From the NCBI RefSeq assembly GCF_003432075.1, contig NZ_QWBU01000004.1:62001-126000 (forward strand): DNA of 64,000 bases. The letters run 5' to 3'. Position numbers and translations under genes: made by a program. The notes beneath the pieces are model-generated. The model was not told the DNA's origin. It searched no databases and saw only the letters and a program-made list of their open reading frames with translations. The first letter of the stretch is position 1, and each line of letters opens with the position of its first letter. Of this stretch, positions 8,494 through 16,054 are shown piece by piece. Source of the stretch: Shinella sp. WSJ-2 (GTDB lineage Bacteria > Pseudomonadota > Alphaproteobacteria > Rhizobiales > Rhizobiaceae).

Positions 8494-8991
8494 TCAATCG
8501 AGCAGTTCCGCCGGCACCTTGCCGCCATTATCGGCGAGGGCCTTCATCAGCGCTTTGTGCAGCCACACATTCATCGTGGCGGAATCATTTTTGTCGCCTT
8601 TGAACCCCAGTTCAGCGGCCAGTTCCTTGCGTGCTGACAGGCTGGAATCCAGATCGAGCGCTTTCATCATGTCGACGATGGACCGCCGCCAGTCGAGTTT
8701 CTGACCGTTCTTCTTCACGGCGGCATCCATGATGGCCGCGACATCGACAGAACCCGTAATTTTCGAGGTCGCAGGGTCGGAATGAGCTCCCGAAAGCGTC
8801 GCAGTGACATCATCACCGAGAGCCGGTGTAGCGACCTTTTCCGCCTTGCCTTGATCCGCTTGCCCCCCGAGGGTGGGGGTCTCTGCCATATCTGCAGTGG
8901 CGGGCTTTTCCGCACCAGCGGTTACGGCATGATCCGGCTCTGCGGCCGGATGTCCAAAAAGTTTCTCCTTGATGCGGCTGAAAATGCTCAT
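8494..8991 (-). CDS. DUF3597 domain protein
   Basis: The 165-residue protein begins SIFSRIKEKLFG, the typical DUF3597 N-terminus. A variable Ala/Thr/Pro/Gly-rich linker (~residues 15-65) follows, and then the conserved helical domain with VDVAAIMDAA, LDWRRSIVDMMKALDLDSS and LHKALMKALADNGG. That domain resembles LysM-associated DUF3597 proteins of unknown function. There is no signal peptide. The start at 8991 has AAAGGAG 9 nt upstream; a longer frame to 9078 is not supported. It sits among other stress-type genes. Confidence 0.9.
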   Translation of the reverse strand: MSIFSRIKEKLFGHPAAEPDHAVTAGAEKPATADMAETPTLGGQADQGKAEKVATPALGDDVTATLSGAHSDPATSKITGSVDVAAIMDAAVKKNGQKLDWRRSIVDMMKALDLDSSLSARKELAAELGFKGDKNDSATMNVWLHKALMKALADNGGKVPAELLD

Positions 8992-9108
8992 TGATCGGCT
9001 CCTTTGGTCGTGACGCCAGAAGAGTAGGGCCGCTCCTCGGCGTTTCAAGGCTCGTGAATATGTGTCCCGCGGCTGCATATCGACAAGCCGAGCCTCTTTG
9101 GGAGCGGC

Positions 9109-9273
9109 CTATCTATCCGATGCTAGATAAACGCCTGTCTGCGGCGGCGGGATCTGGATATCGAGCGCAACGAGATAGGCCGTAATTGTAAGCATGAAAA
9201 ACGCGATCACGGCCACGGGAAAACCCACGCCAAAGTCGGGGTCGCTTGGTTGTTCAAAACGATCTTTCCGCAT
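9109..9273 (-). CDS. Small single-pass membrane protein (54 aa)
   Basis: The product is a short protein with a charged N-terminus and one strong hydrophobic segment (~residues 15-37, FPVAVIAFFMLTITAYLVAL). A short Pro-rich tail follows. The start at 9273 is preceded by GGAG at 6 nt, better than the upstream ATGs at 9288 and 9285. I do not recognise a family. It lies just downstream, in the same direction, of the DUF1236 gene, separated by a strong hairpin. Confidence 0.5.
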   Translation of the reverse strand: MRKDRFEQPSDPDFGVGFPVAVIAFFMLTITAYLVALDIQIPPPQTGVYLASDR

Positions 9274-9317
9274 GCATGTCTCCATCATTGGCAAGGACAG
9301 GGTGACTGCCGATCCAC

Positions 9318-9360
9318 TGAAACGAGGCGGCGGCAAGCGAATTGTCGCCGCCTCGTTTCA
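9318..9360 (-). terminator. Strong hairpin after the DUF1236 gene
   Basis: A perfect 15-bp stem (9318-9332 with 9346-9360, arm TGAAACGAGGCGGCG) and 13-nt loop begins 7 bp past the stop of the leftward DUF1236 gene. No long U-tract follows. It is probably a terminator or mRNA 3' end. Confidence 0.7.
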
Positions 9361-9366
9361 AAGCCG

Positions 9367-10125
9367 TTATCCTGTGATCACGTAGACGATCTTCAGGCTC
9401 GACGGTTCGACGATCAGAATTCTGCCGTCGGCGAGGAGGATGTATTTGTAGGTCCTGTAAGCCGGGACGATCTCGACGATCCGCGGCGGCAAGGGCAGCA
9501 ACTCGACGGTGCGCGGCACAACGACACCGACATTGACGTCGATATCGATATCAACTGGCTTTGCTTTGCTTTCCACAATCACATTGTGGATTTCGGTCCG
9601 CTGCTCCGCGCTGATGTCGATGCTGGCGGTCGTCTCGTTGGAGGTGCCCGACTGCGCAGCATCCTGAGTCTCCTCGGAATTCGAGGTGCCGGATGCCGAT
9701 TGCGTTTTCGTTTCCTCTTCCGTGGTAGACTGGCCCGTGGTCGACTGGGCGTTATCCATCGTCTTGCCGCCCTGTTTGGCCTTTTCGCCCTCCGCCGTCG
9801 TCTGGCGATCAGTCTTGGCTGTGCCGTCGCTCGATTGTGCGGCGTCCTGCTCTGTCTTGTTTTCCAAAGGTTTCTGGCTCGCCTGCGTTTCGGTCTCGCC
9901 GCCTGCCGTAGCGTTGATCTCGGCCGAATTCTGCTCGACGGCACCAGAGGTTTCCGCTTGGGCATTGGCGCCGGCGCTGCCTCCCGTGTCGGCCGAACCC
10001 TGGCTCTGGCCTTGCTGTACCAGCGGAGTGGTCGTATCAGCCTGCTGGGCGAACACAGGGCCCGCAAGAGCGGTCGTGCCGCTCAGGAAGACAATGGCGA
10101 GGTTTCTGCGCATAGAGGTCTTCAT
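9367..10125 (-). CDS. Secreted DUF1236-type protein with low-complexity linker
   Basis: The 251-residue protein has a signal peptide (cleavage near PVFAQQ). About 130 residues rich in Gln, Ser, Thr, Ala and Glu follow, and then a C-terminal DUF1236-like domain with IDVNVGVVVPRTVELLPLP and YKYILLADGRILIVEP. The middle looks disordered, as in periplasmic or surface linkers. The start at 10125 follows AAGGAG at 7 nt. Function is unknown. A second protein with the same C-terminal domain is encoded at 13018-13428, suggesting a local family of envelope proteins. Confidence 0.85.
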   Translation of the reverse strand: MKTSMRRNLAIVFLSGTTALAGPVFAQQADTTTPLVQQGQSQGSADTGGSAGANAQAETSGAVEQNSAEINATAGGETETQASQKPLENKTEQDAAQSSDGTAKTDRQTTAEGEKAKQGGKTMDNAQSTTGQSTTEEETKTQSASGTSNSEETQDAAQSGTSNETTASIDISAEQRTEIHNVIVESKAKPVDIDIDVNVGVVVPRTVELLPLPPRIVEIVPAYRTYKYILLADGRILIVEPSSLKIVYVITG

Positions 10126-10347
10126 GATTTTTCTCCTTGGTTGAGGGATGGGTATGACGCCGTCGAAAGCCGGAACTTCCATCGGCGTCGGACCACACCC
10201 ACAACGGAGGGTCGGGAGGGCTGTTCCTGACGACGGCCTTCAGTCGCGCCAACCACCGACCAATGCGAAAAAGGAACAGGACCAAAGTCTTGCCGAACGG
10301 AAAGGATTTTCGCGCGTTACAGATTTGTATGGAGAGGGAGGCGCACG

Positions 10348-10806
10348 ATGCGAAAGGCAGCAATCCTGGTGGCGACGACCCTTCTTGCCGTGAGCGCGCC
10401 GTTACGCGTGGACTGGTCAGGCCCGACGCCACAACTTGGTCTTCACCATGCCGAAGCCAAGAATGGCAATAACGGGAACGGGAACGGGAACGGGAACGGG
10501 AACGGGAACGGGAACGGGAACGGGAACGGGAATAACAGCGGAAACCATGGCAAAGGCAACAATGGAAACAGCGGCAAAAAGGGAAACAATGGTCGTGCCC
10601 TTGGCCGCAGCGCCGAGGCTGCCGATGCCGTCATCGATAAGCAGGTCGGCAAGGATTCCGTGGGAATTCGCTATCGTAACGGTTATCGGGAGAAGGTCTC
10701 CAAGGGCCGCTTCATCATGAATGATGCCAAGGGGCGAACAATTATCAACCGTCGTGCGACGCCGGTCGACCGCATCCGCCTCTGGCTGAAGCAGGTCACC
10801 CGATGA
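10348..10806 (+). CDS. Secreted Asn-Gly repeat protein
   Basis: The 152-residue protein has a signal peptide (hydrophobic core AAILVATTLLAVSAP). An (Asn-Gly)10 tract encoded by ten perfect copies of one hexamer follows, then further Asn/Gly/Lys-rich sequence. A conserved-looking C-terminal region follows from about residue 90 (RSAEAADAVIDKQVGK, RNGYREKVSKGRF). The tail suggests a folded domain exported with a flexible spacer. No function is known to me. It is divergent from the DUF1236 gene and convergent with the response regulator. Confidence 0.8.
   Translation: MRKAAILVATTLLAVSAPLRVDWSGPTPQLGLHHAEAKNGNNGNGNGNGNGNGNGNGNGNGNNSGNHGKGNNGNSGKKGNNGRALGRSAEAADAVIDKQVGKDSVGIRYRNGYREKVSKGRFIMNDAKGRTIINRRATPVDRIRLWLKQVTR
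10471..10530 (+). repeat. Hexanucleotide tandem repeat, 10 perfect copies
   Basis: AACGGG is repeated ten times without error, coding for Asn-Gly pairs. Such an in-frame array can gain or lose units by slippage without breaking the frame, changing spacer length. Confidence 0.97.
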
Positions 10807-10809
10807 GCC

Positions 10810-11451
10810 TCACGCTCTCTCGGAAGCATCCCGCAGCATCATCGCCGCTTCCGTGCGATTGCTCACCTTCAATTTGGTGAAAATACGCGTCATGTGATGC
10901 TTCACCGTCTTTTCATGCAGGTCCAGTTCGCGGCCGATACGTTTGTTGCTGAGGCCGGCGGCAACAAGGCGTAACACCTCCTGCTCGCGTTCTGTCAGGT
11001 CGTCGATGCGCGGCTTCGCATCACCGTCACGCTGCGCCATACCCGCGACCATGCGGGCGGATAGCACAGGCGAAAGATACATGTCCCCGGCATAAACCAG
11101 CTTCAGTACGTCCGCCAGCGTGCGGCCGCCCACACCTTTCAGTACATAGCCCTTGGCTCCGGTCCGAAGGGCGGTCGCAACATCCGTGTTGGATTCGGAG
11201 ACGGTCAGCATGACGATCTTCTGTGTCGGCCGCCGCGCCATGATGCTTGAGACCGCATCCAGCCCGCCACCCGGCATTGAAATGTCCAGCAGCATCACGT
11301 CCGGCTCCATCCGCTCAGCAAGCAGAACGGCGTCATCACGGCAACTGCCCTCGCCGACAAGATCGAACCCACCGATGTCGCCGAGACAGCTTGCGACGCC
11401 TTCGCGGAACATCGGATGATCATCGACGATCGCGATTCGTATGTCATTCAT
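10810..11451 (-). CDS. NarL/LuxR-family response regulator
   Basis: The 213-residue protein has a receiver domain with the acidic pair D10-D11, phospho-acceptor D56 (MLLDISMP) and switch lysine K105 (GYVLKG). A LuxR-type helix-turn-helix follows at ~150-205 (LTEREQEVLRLVAAGLSNKRI). It is a phosphorylation-controlled transcription factor. Its start overlaps the stop of the histidine kinase gene by 4 bp (ATGA), so the two form one two-component system. Its targets are unknown; the nearby envelope-protein genes are plausible by position only. Confidence 0.95.
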   Translation of the reverse strand: MNDIRIAIVDDHPMFREGVASCLGDIGGFDLVGEGSCRDDAVLLAERMEPDVMLLDISMPGGGLDAVSSIMARRPTQKIVMLTVSESNTDVATALRTGAKGYVLKGVGGRTLADVLKLVYAGDMYLSPVLSARMVAGMAQRDGDAKPRIDDLTEREQEVLRLVAAGLSNKRIGRELDLHEKTVKHHMTRIFTKLKVSNRTEAAMMLRDASERA

Positions 11452-12890
11452 GCTATTTTCTCCATATCCTGAAGAGGGAGCGTCATCGTCACGACAGTTC
11501 CCGCCTTGCTCGAAACGACGTCGAATGTGCCGCCGAGACTTTCAACCCGGCTGCGCATGCCGGTCAGGCCGACGCCACCATCTCCGGTCTTCGTGGAAAA
11601 GCCCGGTCCGGCATCCCCGACCACTGCCGTGATCGTGTGGCGGTCGCCTCGCACATCAAGCCACTGCCCTTGGCCGCCGGCATGTTTGAACCCGTTGTTC
11701 AAGGCCTCCTGCACGAAGCGATAGGTGCAAATTTTTGCGGCTGTCGGAATCTCCTCAGGCAAATCCAACCCGCGAAGCTCAACCTCGTTGCCTGTTCGCT
11801 CGCGATGTGAGGCCGCGAGGTCTTGCAGGATGCGAGGCAATGTCGCAGCCTCGACATGGGGCAAGACATGGCCGGTGCAAATGTCGCGAATTTCACGCAT
11901 CGCCTCGTCGAGGCTGTTCTTGATGACACGAACCTCCCTATTTCTGCGTTCGGGAGGCGTCTCCGCCTTTGACAGGATGCCGCTGTCGATACGCAGCGCC
12001 GCGAAGGCTACGAGCTGCGCCGGGCCGTCATGCAGATCTGCGCCGAGTTTGCGCAGGTAACTTTCATTAAGTGCAGCCGTCGTCGCGGAGGCGCGCTGAA
12101 TCCGGTCTTTAAGGGCGCTGTTCTGTTCGAGCAGATGGGAGAGCTTTTCTATCTGTTTTTGCAGCTCCAGCCGCTGCCGGCTAATGGTCTGGCTGCCGCG
12201 AACGACAATGGTGGAAAGACCGAAGAAAAACAGGATAGTCACCGCTGCCACAGCGCTCCAGCTCTGCATACGGACCCGATAAAGATCACTCTCCAGGTCA
12301 TCGGCACGTTCATAGAATTCGGTAACGGCGACAACCTCCCCGGACCATGGCTGCAGAACCGGGCTATAGATTTCCAGAAGCGGCAAACCGCTTTCCCGTT
12401 CGGCTACACTTTCCACATCATCGATCTTGTCGAATTCGGCAATCAGTCGCCCGTTAAGCGCTGCCTGCAAATCCGCGTTCGGGGGAAATTGTCGACCGGT
12501 CTGGTCGCCATCGCTGGAATAGAGAATACGCCCGTCGCTGGCCCAAAGTCGGAAAGTCACGAGGCGCCGGCCAAGCGCTCCCTGGCTGAGCGTCTCGTCG
12601 AGAGCACGCCGGCTTGCTTCATCAAGCGGCTCTGCTTTCGCCATATCGGGAAGCAGCGGGGCAATGACGCTATCAACATAAAGGGCCGTGGAAGCGGCGG
12701 CGTTGCGTGTCACGGCTTCCTCGATAAGCCTGGTCACAAGAAGCCCGACAAGCAACATGGCGCCAATCGTAAAAATGCTTCCGACGCAGAGAAACTGCTG
12801 GGCCAGTGACTGTTTGCGCCACCAATGCACGAGCATTATCTGCGTACGACGACGGCGAGATCGGCTCTCCATATCTGTGCGTGACAGCAA
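11448..12890 (-). CDS. Sensor histidine kinase (HisKA_3 / NarX-DegS type)
   Basis: The 480-residue membrane kinase has TM1 at ~32-53, a ~155-residue periplasmic sensor region and TM2 at ~211-230. A coiled-coil linker follows, then a HisKA_3 phospho-acceptor site LHDGPAQL (H287) and a C-terminal ATPase domain (GDAGPGFSTKTGDGGVGLTGMRSR). It phosphorylates the adjacent NarL-type regulator. The TTG start at 12890 is preferred because GGAGG lies 5 nt upstream. The next in-frame ATG at 12872 is too far from that site. The ligand of the sensor region is unknown. Confidence 0.93.
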   Translation of the reverse strand: MLSRTDMESRSRRRRTQIMLVHWWRKQSLAQQFLCVGSIFTIGAMLLVGLLVTRLIEEAVTRNAAASTALYVDSVIAPLLPDMAKAEPLDEASRRALDETLSQGALGRRLVTFRLWASDGRILYSSDGDQTGRQFPPNADLQAALNGRLIAEFDKIDDVESVAERESGLPLLEIYSPVLQPWSGEVVAVTEFYERADDLESDLYRVRMQSWSAVAAVTILFFFGLSTIVVRGSQTISRQRLELQKQIEKLSHLLEQNSALKDRIQRASATTAALNESYLRKLGADLHDGPAQLVAFAALRIDSGILSKAETPPERRNREVRVIKNSLDEAMREIRDICTGHVLPHVEAATLPRILQDLAASHRERTGNEVELRGLDLPEEIPTAAKICTYRFVQEALNNGFKHAGGQGQWLDVRGDRHTITAVVGDAGPGFSTKTGDGGVGLTGMRSRVESLGGTFDVVSSKAGTVVTMTLPLQDMEKIA

Positions 12891-12976
12891 GCACTCCTCC
12901 TCGCATTCCGGGGCAAGGCGTCAGTCGATCCTTGCGCGATCCGAAACCACGAGGAGGTGTGTTTGGTTCCTTCACG

Positions 12977-13010
12977 CGCCTGCCCGGGTAAGGCAAAATA
13001 GGCAGGCGCT
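12977..13010 (-). terminator. Hairpin after the second DUF1236-type gene
   Basis: A perfect 9-bp stem (GCGCCTGCC / GGCAGGCGC) with a 16-nt loop lies 8 bp past the stop codon of the leftward gene at 13018. Confidence 0.6.
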
Positions 13011-13017
13011 TAAGCGA

Positions 13018-13428
13018 TCAGTTCAAGACCTGAACAACCGTATAGGTGTTCGGATCGACGATCACCCGCTTCTGGTTGACCACAGCATAGGAATAGGTCG
13101 GATCTTCGGGAACCGGGGTAAGAACCACAGTTTTAGGCAGTGGACGACCGACCTCGACGACCTCCTCGACGACAACCGGATTGGCCGGAATAGGCTGCTG
13201 TTCCACATAGGTGACGACCTTGCGCGGCGGCGGATCAAGCGCGGCCCCTGCAATGGCGCCCACGGCGCCCCCCACGACCGCACCGACCGGACCGCCAACG
13301 ACGGCGCCTGTGGCAGCACCACCGACAACACCGACGGCAGCGCCGTCACTGTTGTTGTCGTCTGCAAAGGCAGGTGCAGCGGTAAGGACTGCCGCGACTG
13401 CCGCTGAAAGAGCGATTTTGGTAAACAT
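13018..13428 (-). CDS. Secreted DUF1236-type protein with glycine-zipper segment
   Basis: The 136-residue protein has a signal peptide ending near APAFADD. A Gly/Ala/Val glycine-zipper-like stretch follows (~residues 32-62, repeated GGAATGAVVGGPVG pattern). Then comes a Pro-rich segment and a C-terminal DUF1236-like domain ending in VVQVLN. Glycine zippers suggest association with the outer membrane or other lipids. The start at 13428 has AAGGAG at 7 nt. The C-terminal domain matches that of the 9367-10125 protein. It is separated from the kinase gene by a hairpin. Confidence 0.85.
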   Translation of the reverse strand: MFTKIALSAAVAAVLTAAPAFADDNNSDGAAVGVVGGAATGAVVGGPVGAVVGGAVGAIAGAALDPPPRKVVTYVEQQPIPANPVVVEEVVEVGRPLPKTVVLTPVPEDPTYSYAVVNQKRVIVDPNTYTVVQVLN

Positions 13429-13823
13429 GGCTGTCTCCTTTTCCTTAGACGTCAGGGAAAGGCGATGCTCCACCCCTTGGTTCCGGGGTAGGACCTTTGC
13501 AGAATTCCATCGGACCAAAGTCCGTCGGCATCCTCTTCCAGATGTTCATCTTCTCATGGGAGCTGGCACCAGCTATGTGAGATCGTCAATCGCGTCGTTC
13601 GAGGTCGCCGCAAGCCTGCCCTTCGCCTTGCCGCCCGAAGTGACGTCGAGTGGATATCAGGGCGTGTTGCATCTCCTTGGGAAAGCCCATGGCCACAAGG
13701 TGGTCGAAGTCGGTATAGAACTCGGCGAGCTGCAGGACGACGCGGCTTCAACGCCTTCTCCAGCACGTATTCAGCGCAGGGACTTGAACGCGCGTTATCT
13801 ATCGCCTCGATCCTTGGAAGTCG
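13429..13823. other. Intergenic region with traces of a decayed gene
   Basis: This ~395-bp stretch between the secreted protein and the flavoenzyme has no intact gene. Open frames on the plus strand are of low quality. The minus strand carries a short protein-like segment, listed as a possible pseudogene. Confidence 0.5.
13586..13747 (-). pseudogene. Possible remnant of a hypothetical gene
   Basis: An open minus-strand frame of 53 codons between two stops reads LQLAEFYTDFDHLVAMGFP and continues KEMQHALIS. It looks like a natural folded-protein sequence but has no start upstream: an in-frame TGA sits at 13748-13750, and the first ATG is internal at 13690. The upstream flank contains other stops. 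It may be the tail of a gene broken by frameshift or deletion. Without a homologue I cannot name it. Confidence 0.25.
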
Positions 13824-13859
13824 GCGGGCGGCGCGAGATGGAATAATCGCGCCGCCCGC
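13824..13859 (-). terminator. Strong GC-rich hairpin after the flavoenzyme gene
   Basis: A perfect 13-bp stem (GCGGGCGGCGCGA / TCGCGCCGCCCGC) with a 10-nt loop lies 12 bp past the stop of the leftward oxidoreductase gene. It is probably its terminator. Confidence 0.7.
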
Positions 13860-13871
13860 GTTACGCCGCCG

Positions 13872-15908
13872 TCAGAGATCCTTGGCAAGGCGCAGCGCAT
13901 CATAGATCGCCGCGTGCGTGTTGCGGGCGGCAACGGCGTCGCCAATGCGGAAGAGCTGGTAGACGCCATCGGGATTGCGCTCGACGGTCTGCGGTGCGCC
14001 ATCCAAAAGCTCGTCATAAGACACCTCACCGAGGTTTTTCGACCCCGGCTTCAGCTCGAAGTAGAGTTCATCCAACGGAATGGTGCCGTGGTTGACGACG
14101 ATCTGGTCGACGGTACGCTGCTTGGAAACGCCGCCATAATCGCTGCCGACATGGGCGATCAGCTGGTTGCCGCTCCTTTCCGCCGCCTCCAGCCGGTAGG
14201 TGACGGTGAAGGTCGTGTCGAGCTTTTGCAGCGAGCGCATATAGGGCACAAGGTTCATGGCCATGACCTCCGGCGCGAAGGAGCGGTCCGGCGTCATGAT
14301 CTCGACCTTACCGCCCGCCTTGGCGATGAACTCGGCGGCCTGCAGGCCGGCATGATCGCCGGCGTCGTCATAGATGAGCACATTGGTGCCCGGCTTCACG
14401 TCGCCCGAGATGATATCCCAGGAGGAGACGACCAGTTCGTTGCCCTTGGTTAGCACGTCGGTATGCGGCAAGCCCCCCGTCGCGATGATCACGACATCGG
14501 GGTTTTCCGCCCTGATCGCATCTGCATCCGCCCAGGTGTTGAAGTGGAATGTGACGCCGAGCTTCTCGCATTGGCTCATGCGCCAGTCGACAATGCCGAT
14601 CATTTCGCGGCGGCGCTCGCTCTGCGCCGTCAGGCGGATCTGGCCACCCGGATTATTCGCGGCCTCGAAGACGACGACGTCATGCCCGCGCTCTGCAGAG
14701 ACGCGCGCCGCCTCCAGACCGGCGGGGCCGGCGCCGACGACAACGATCTTCCGGCGCACATCCGCCTTCGGGATGCTGTGCGGCATAGTCTCCTCACGGC
14801 CGGTTGCCGCGTTGTGGATGCAAAAGGCCAGGCCGCCCTGGTAGATGCGATCGAGACAGTAGTTCGCCCCGACACAGGGACGGATGTCATCCTCGCGCTT
14901 CTCGATGATCTTGCGCAGGATATGCGGGTCAGTCATGTGGGCGCGGGTCATGCCGATCATGTCGACCTTGCCGGACGCGATCGCATGACGCGCGGTGGCG
15001 ACATCCTGGATCTTCGCCGCATGGAAGGTCGGGAACTTGGTCGCCGCCCGCACATCGCCGGCAAAATCCAGATGTGGCGCGCTCGCCATGCCCTGGATCG
15101 GGATGACGTCGGTCAGACCGGGATCCGTGTCGATATGACCGCGAATGACGTTGAGATAGTCGATCAGGCCGCTTTCCTTGAGACGGCGGGAGATTTCCAG
15201 GCCCTCGGCCTTTCCGGTCCCGCCGGGAAGACATTCATCGGCCGTGTAGCGCACGCCGAGGATGAAATCGTTTCCGACCCGCTCGCGCATCGCCTTGAAC
15301 ACGTCGAAACAGAAGCGCAGGCGATTGTCCAGCGAGCCGCCATAGGGACCGTCGAGCTCATTGGTCAGCGGCGAGGTGAATTGGTCGATGAGGTGGCCAT
15401 AGGCCTCAAGTTCGACACCATCCATGCCGCCGGCCTTCATGCGCTCGGCCGCATCGGCAAAGTCCTTGATGATGCGCTCGATATCCCAGTCTTCCAGCTT
15501 CTTCGGGAAGGCACGGTGTGCCGCCTCGCGCTGATGCGAGGGCGCGACGACGGGCAGCCAGTCACCCTTGTCCCAGCGCGTGCGGCGGCCGAGATGGGTG
15601 AGCTGGATCATGATCGCCGCGCCCTCTTCGTGCACGGCGTCGGTCATCTCGCGGATCCACGGAACGATCTCGTCCTTGTAGGCGAGCAGGTTGTTGAAGA
15701 CCGGCGGGCTGTCCTTGGAAACGGCGGCGGAGCCCGCCGTCATGGTGAGCGCCACCCCGCCTCGCGCGCGCTCCACAGTATAGGCCCTGTAGCGTCCCTT
15801 CGGCATGCCATCTTCCGGGTAAGCCGGCTCGTGTGAGGTAACGATGATGCGGTTGCGCAGCGTCAGATGTTTGAGCTGATAGGGCTGAAGGAGGGGATCG
15901 TTCGACAT
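13872..15908 (-). CDS. NADH:flavin oxidoreductase, DgcA/StcD-like N-demethylase
   Basis: The 678-residue protein has the two-part layout of trimethylamine dehydrogenase and 2,4-dienoyl-CoA reductase. An N-terminal FMN TIM barrel (~1-340) is followed by a Cys-rich segment for a 4Fe-4S cluster (CVGANYC, then a Cys in GLAFCIHN). A C-terminal FAD/NAD-binding part (VVVGAGPAGLEAARV) completes it. The N-terminus closely resembles rhizobial and pseudomonad demethylases of dimethylglycine (DgcA) and N-methylproline (StcD). It likely removes a methyl group from a betaine-derived amine. The usual partner genes dgcB/stcE are absent. It is divergent from a TetR regulator with shared operators. Confidence 0.85.
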   Translation of the reverse strand: MSNDPLLQPYQLKHLTLRNRIIVTSHEPAYPEDGMPKGRYRAYTVERARGGVALTMTAGSAAVSKDSPPVFNNLLAYKDEIVPWIREMTDAVHEEGAAIMIQLTHLGRRTRWDKGDWLPVVAPSHQREAAHRAFPKKLEDWDIERIIKDFADAAERMKAGGMDGVELEAYGHLIDQFTSPLTNELDGPYGGSLDNRLRFCFDVFKAMRERVGNDFILGVRYTADECLPGGTGKAEGLEISRRLKESGLIDYLNVIRGHIDTDPGLTDVIPIQGMASAPHLDFAGDVRAATKFPTFHAAKIQDVATARHAIASGKVDMIGMTRAHMTDPHILRKIIEKREDDIRPCVGANYCLDRIYQGGLAFCIHNAATGREETMPHSIPKADVRRKIVVVGAGPAGLEAARVSAERGHDVVVFEAANNPGGQIRLTAQSERRREMIGIVDWRMSQCEKLGVTFHFNTWADADAIRAENPDVVIIATGGLPHTDVLTKGNELVVSSWDIISGDVKPGTNVLIYDDAGDHAGLQAAEFIAKAGGKVEIMTPDRSFAPEVMAMNLVPYMRSLQKLDTTFTVTYRLEAAERSGNQLIAHVGSDYGGVSKQRTVDQIVVNHGTIPLDELYFELKPGSKNLGEVSYDELLDGAPQTVERNPDGVYQLFRIGDAVAARNTHAAIYDALRLAKDL

Positions 15909-15955
15909 GCGTCAAGGCTCCGGATTTGACGGGTTTCAAGGCAACGCTAGGTGAG

Positions 15956-15973
15956 AATGTACACTTATGTCAA
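15956..15973. promoter_or_regulatory. TetR operator candidate, flavoenzyme side
   Basis: AATGTACACTTATGTCAA lies 48 bp upstream of the flavoenzyme start. Its reverse complement matches the second site at 16000-16017 in 16 of 18 positions. Each site is itself nearly two-fold symmetric (TGTACA...TGTCA), as expected for a TetR dimer site. Confidence 0.65.
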
Positions 15974-15999
15974 CGATGAAAACACTATAGTCTTTAAAA

Positions 16000-16017
16000 T
16001 TGACATATATGTACATT
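16000..16017. promoter_or_regulatory. TetR operator candidate, regulator side
   Basis: TTGACATATATGTACATT lies 38 bp upstream of the TetR gene. It contains a TTGACA -35-like element, so binding here would repress the regulator's own promoter. It is the mirror partner of the site at 15956-15973. Confidence 0.65.
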
Positions 16018-16054
16018 TACTTGCCAAGCTGGACCGTCTTTGTTAGGAGGCTGT

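Noticed and set aside
10471-10530. Tandem repeats as a CRISPR array
   Set aside because: The units are 6 bp, contiguous and in frame, with no spacers and no cas genes.
12930-12985. EcfG-type promoter before the histidine kinase
   Set aside because: GGAAC is followed at 17 nt by GGTT, not CGTT; suggestive but too weak to list.
13211-13846. 211-codon open frame on the plus strand
   Set aside because: Half of it is antisense to the secreted DUF1236-type gene and the rest ends in a terminator hairpin; no ribosome site.
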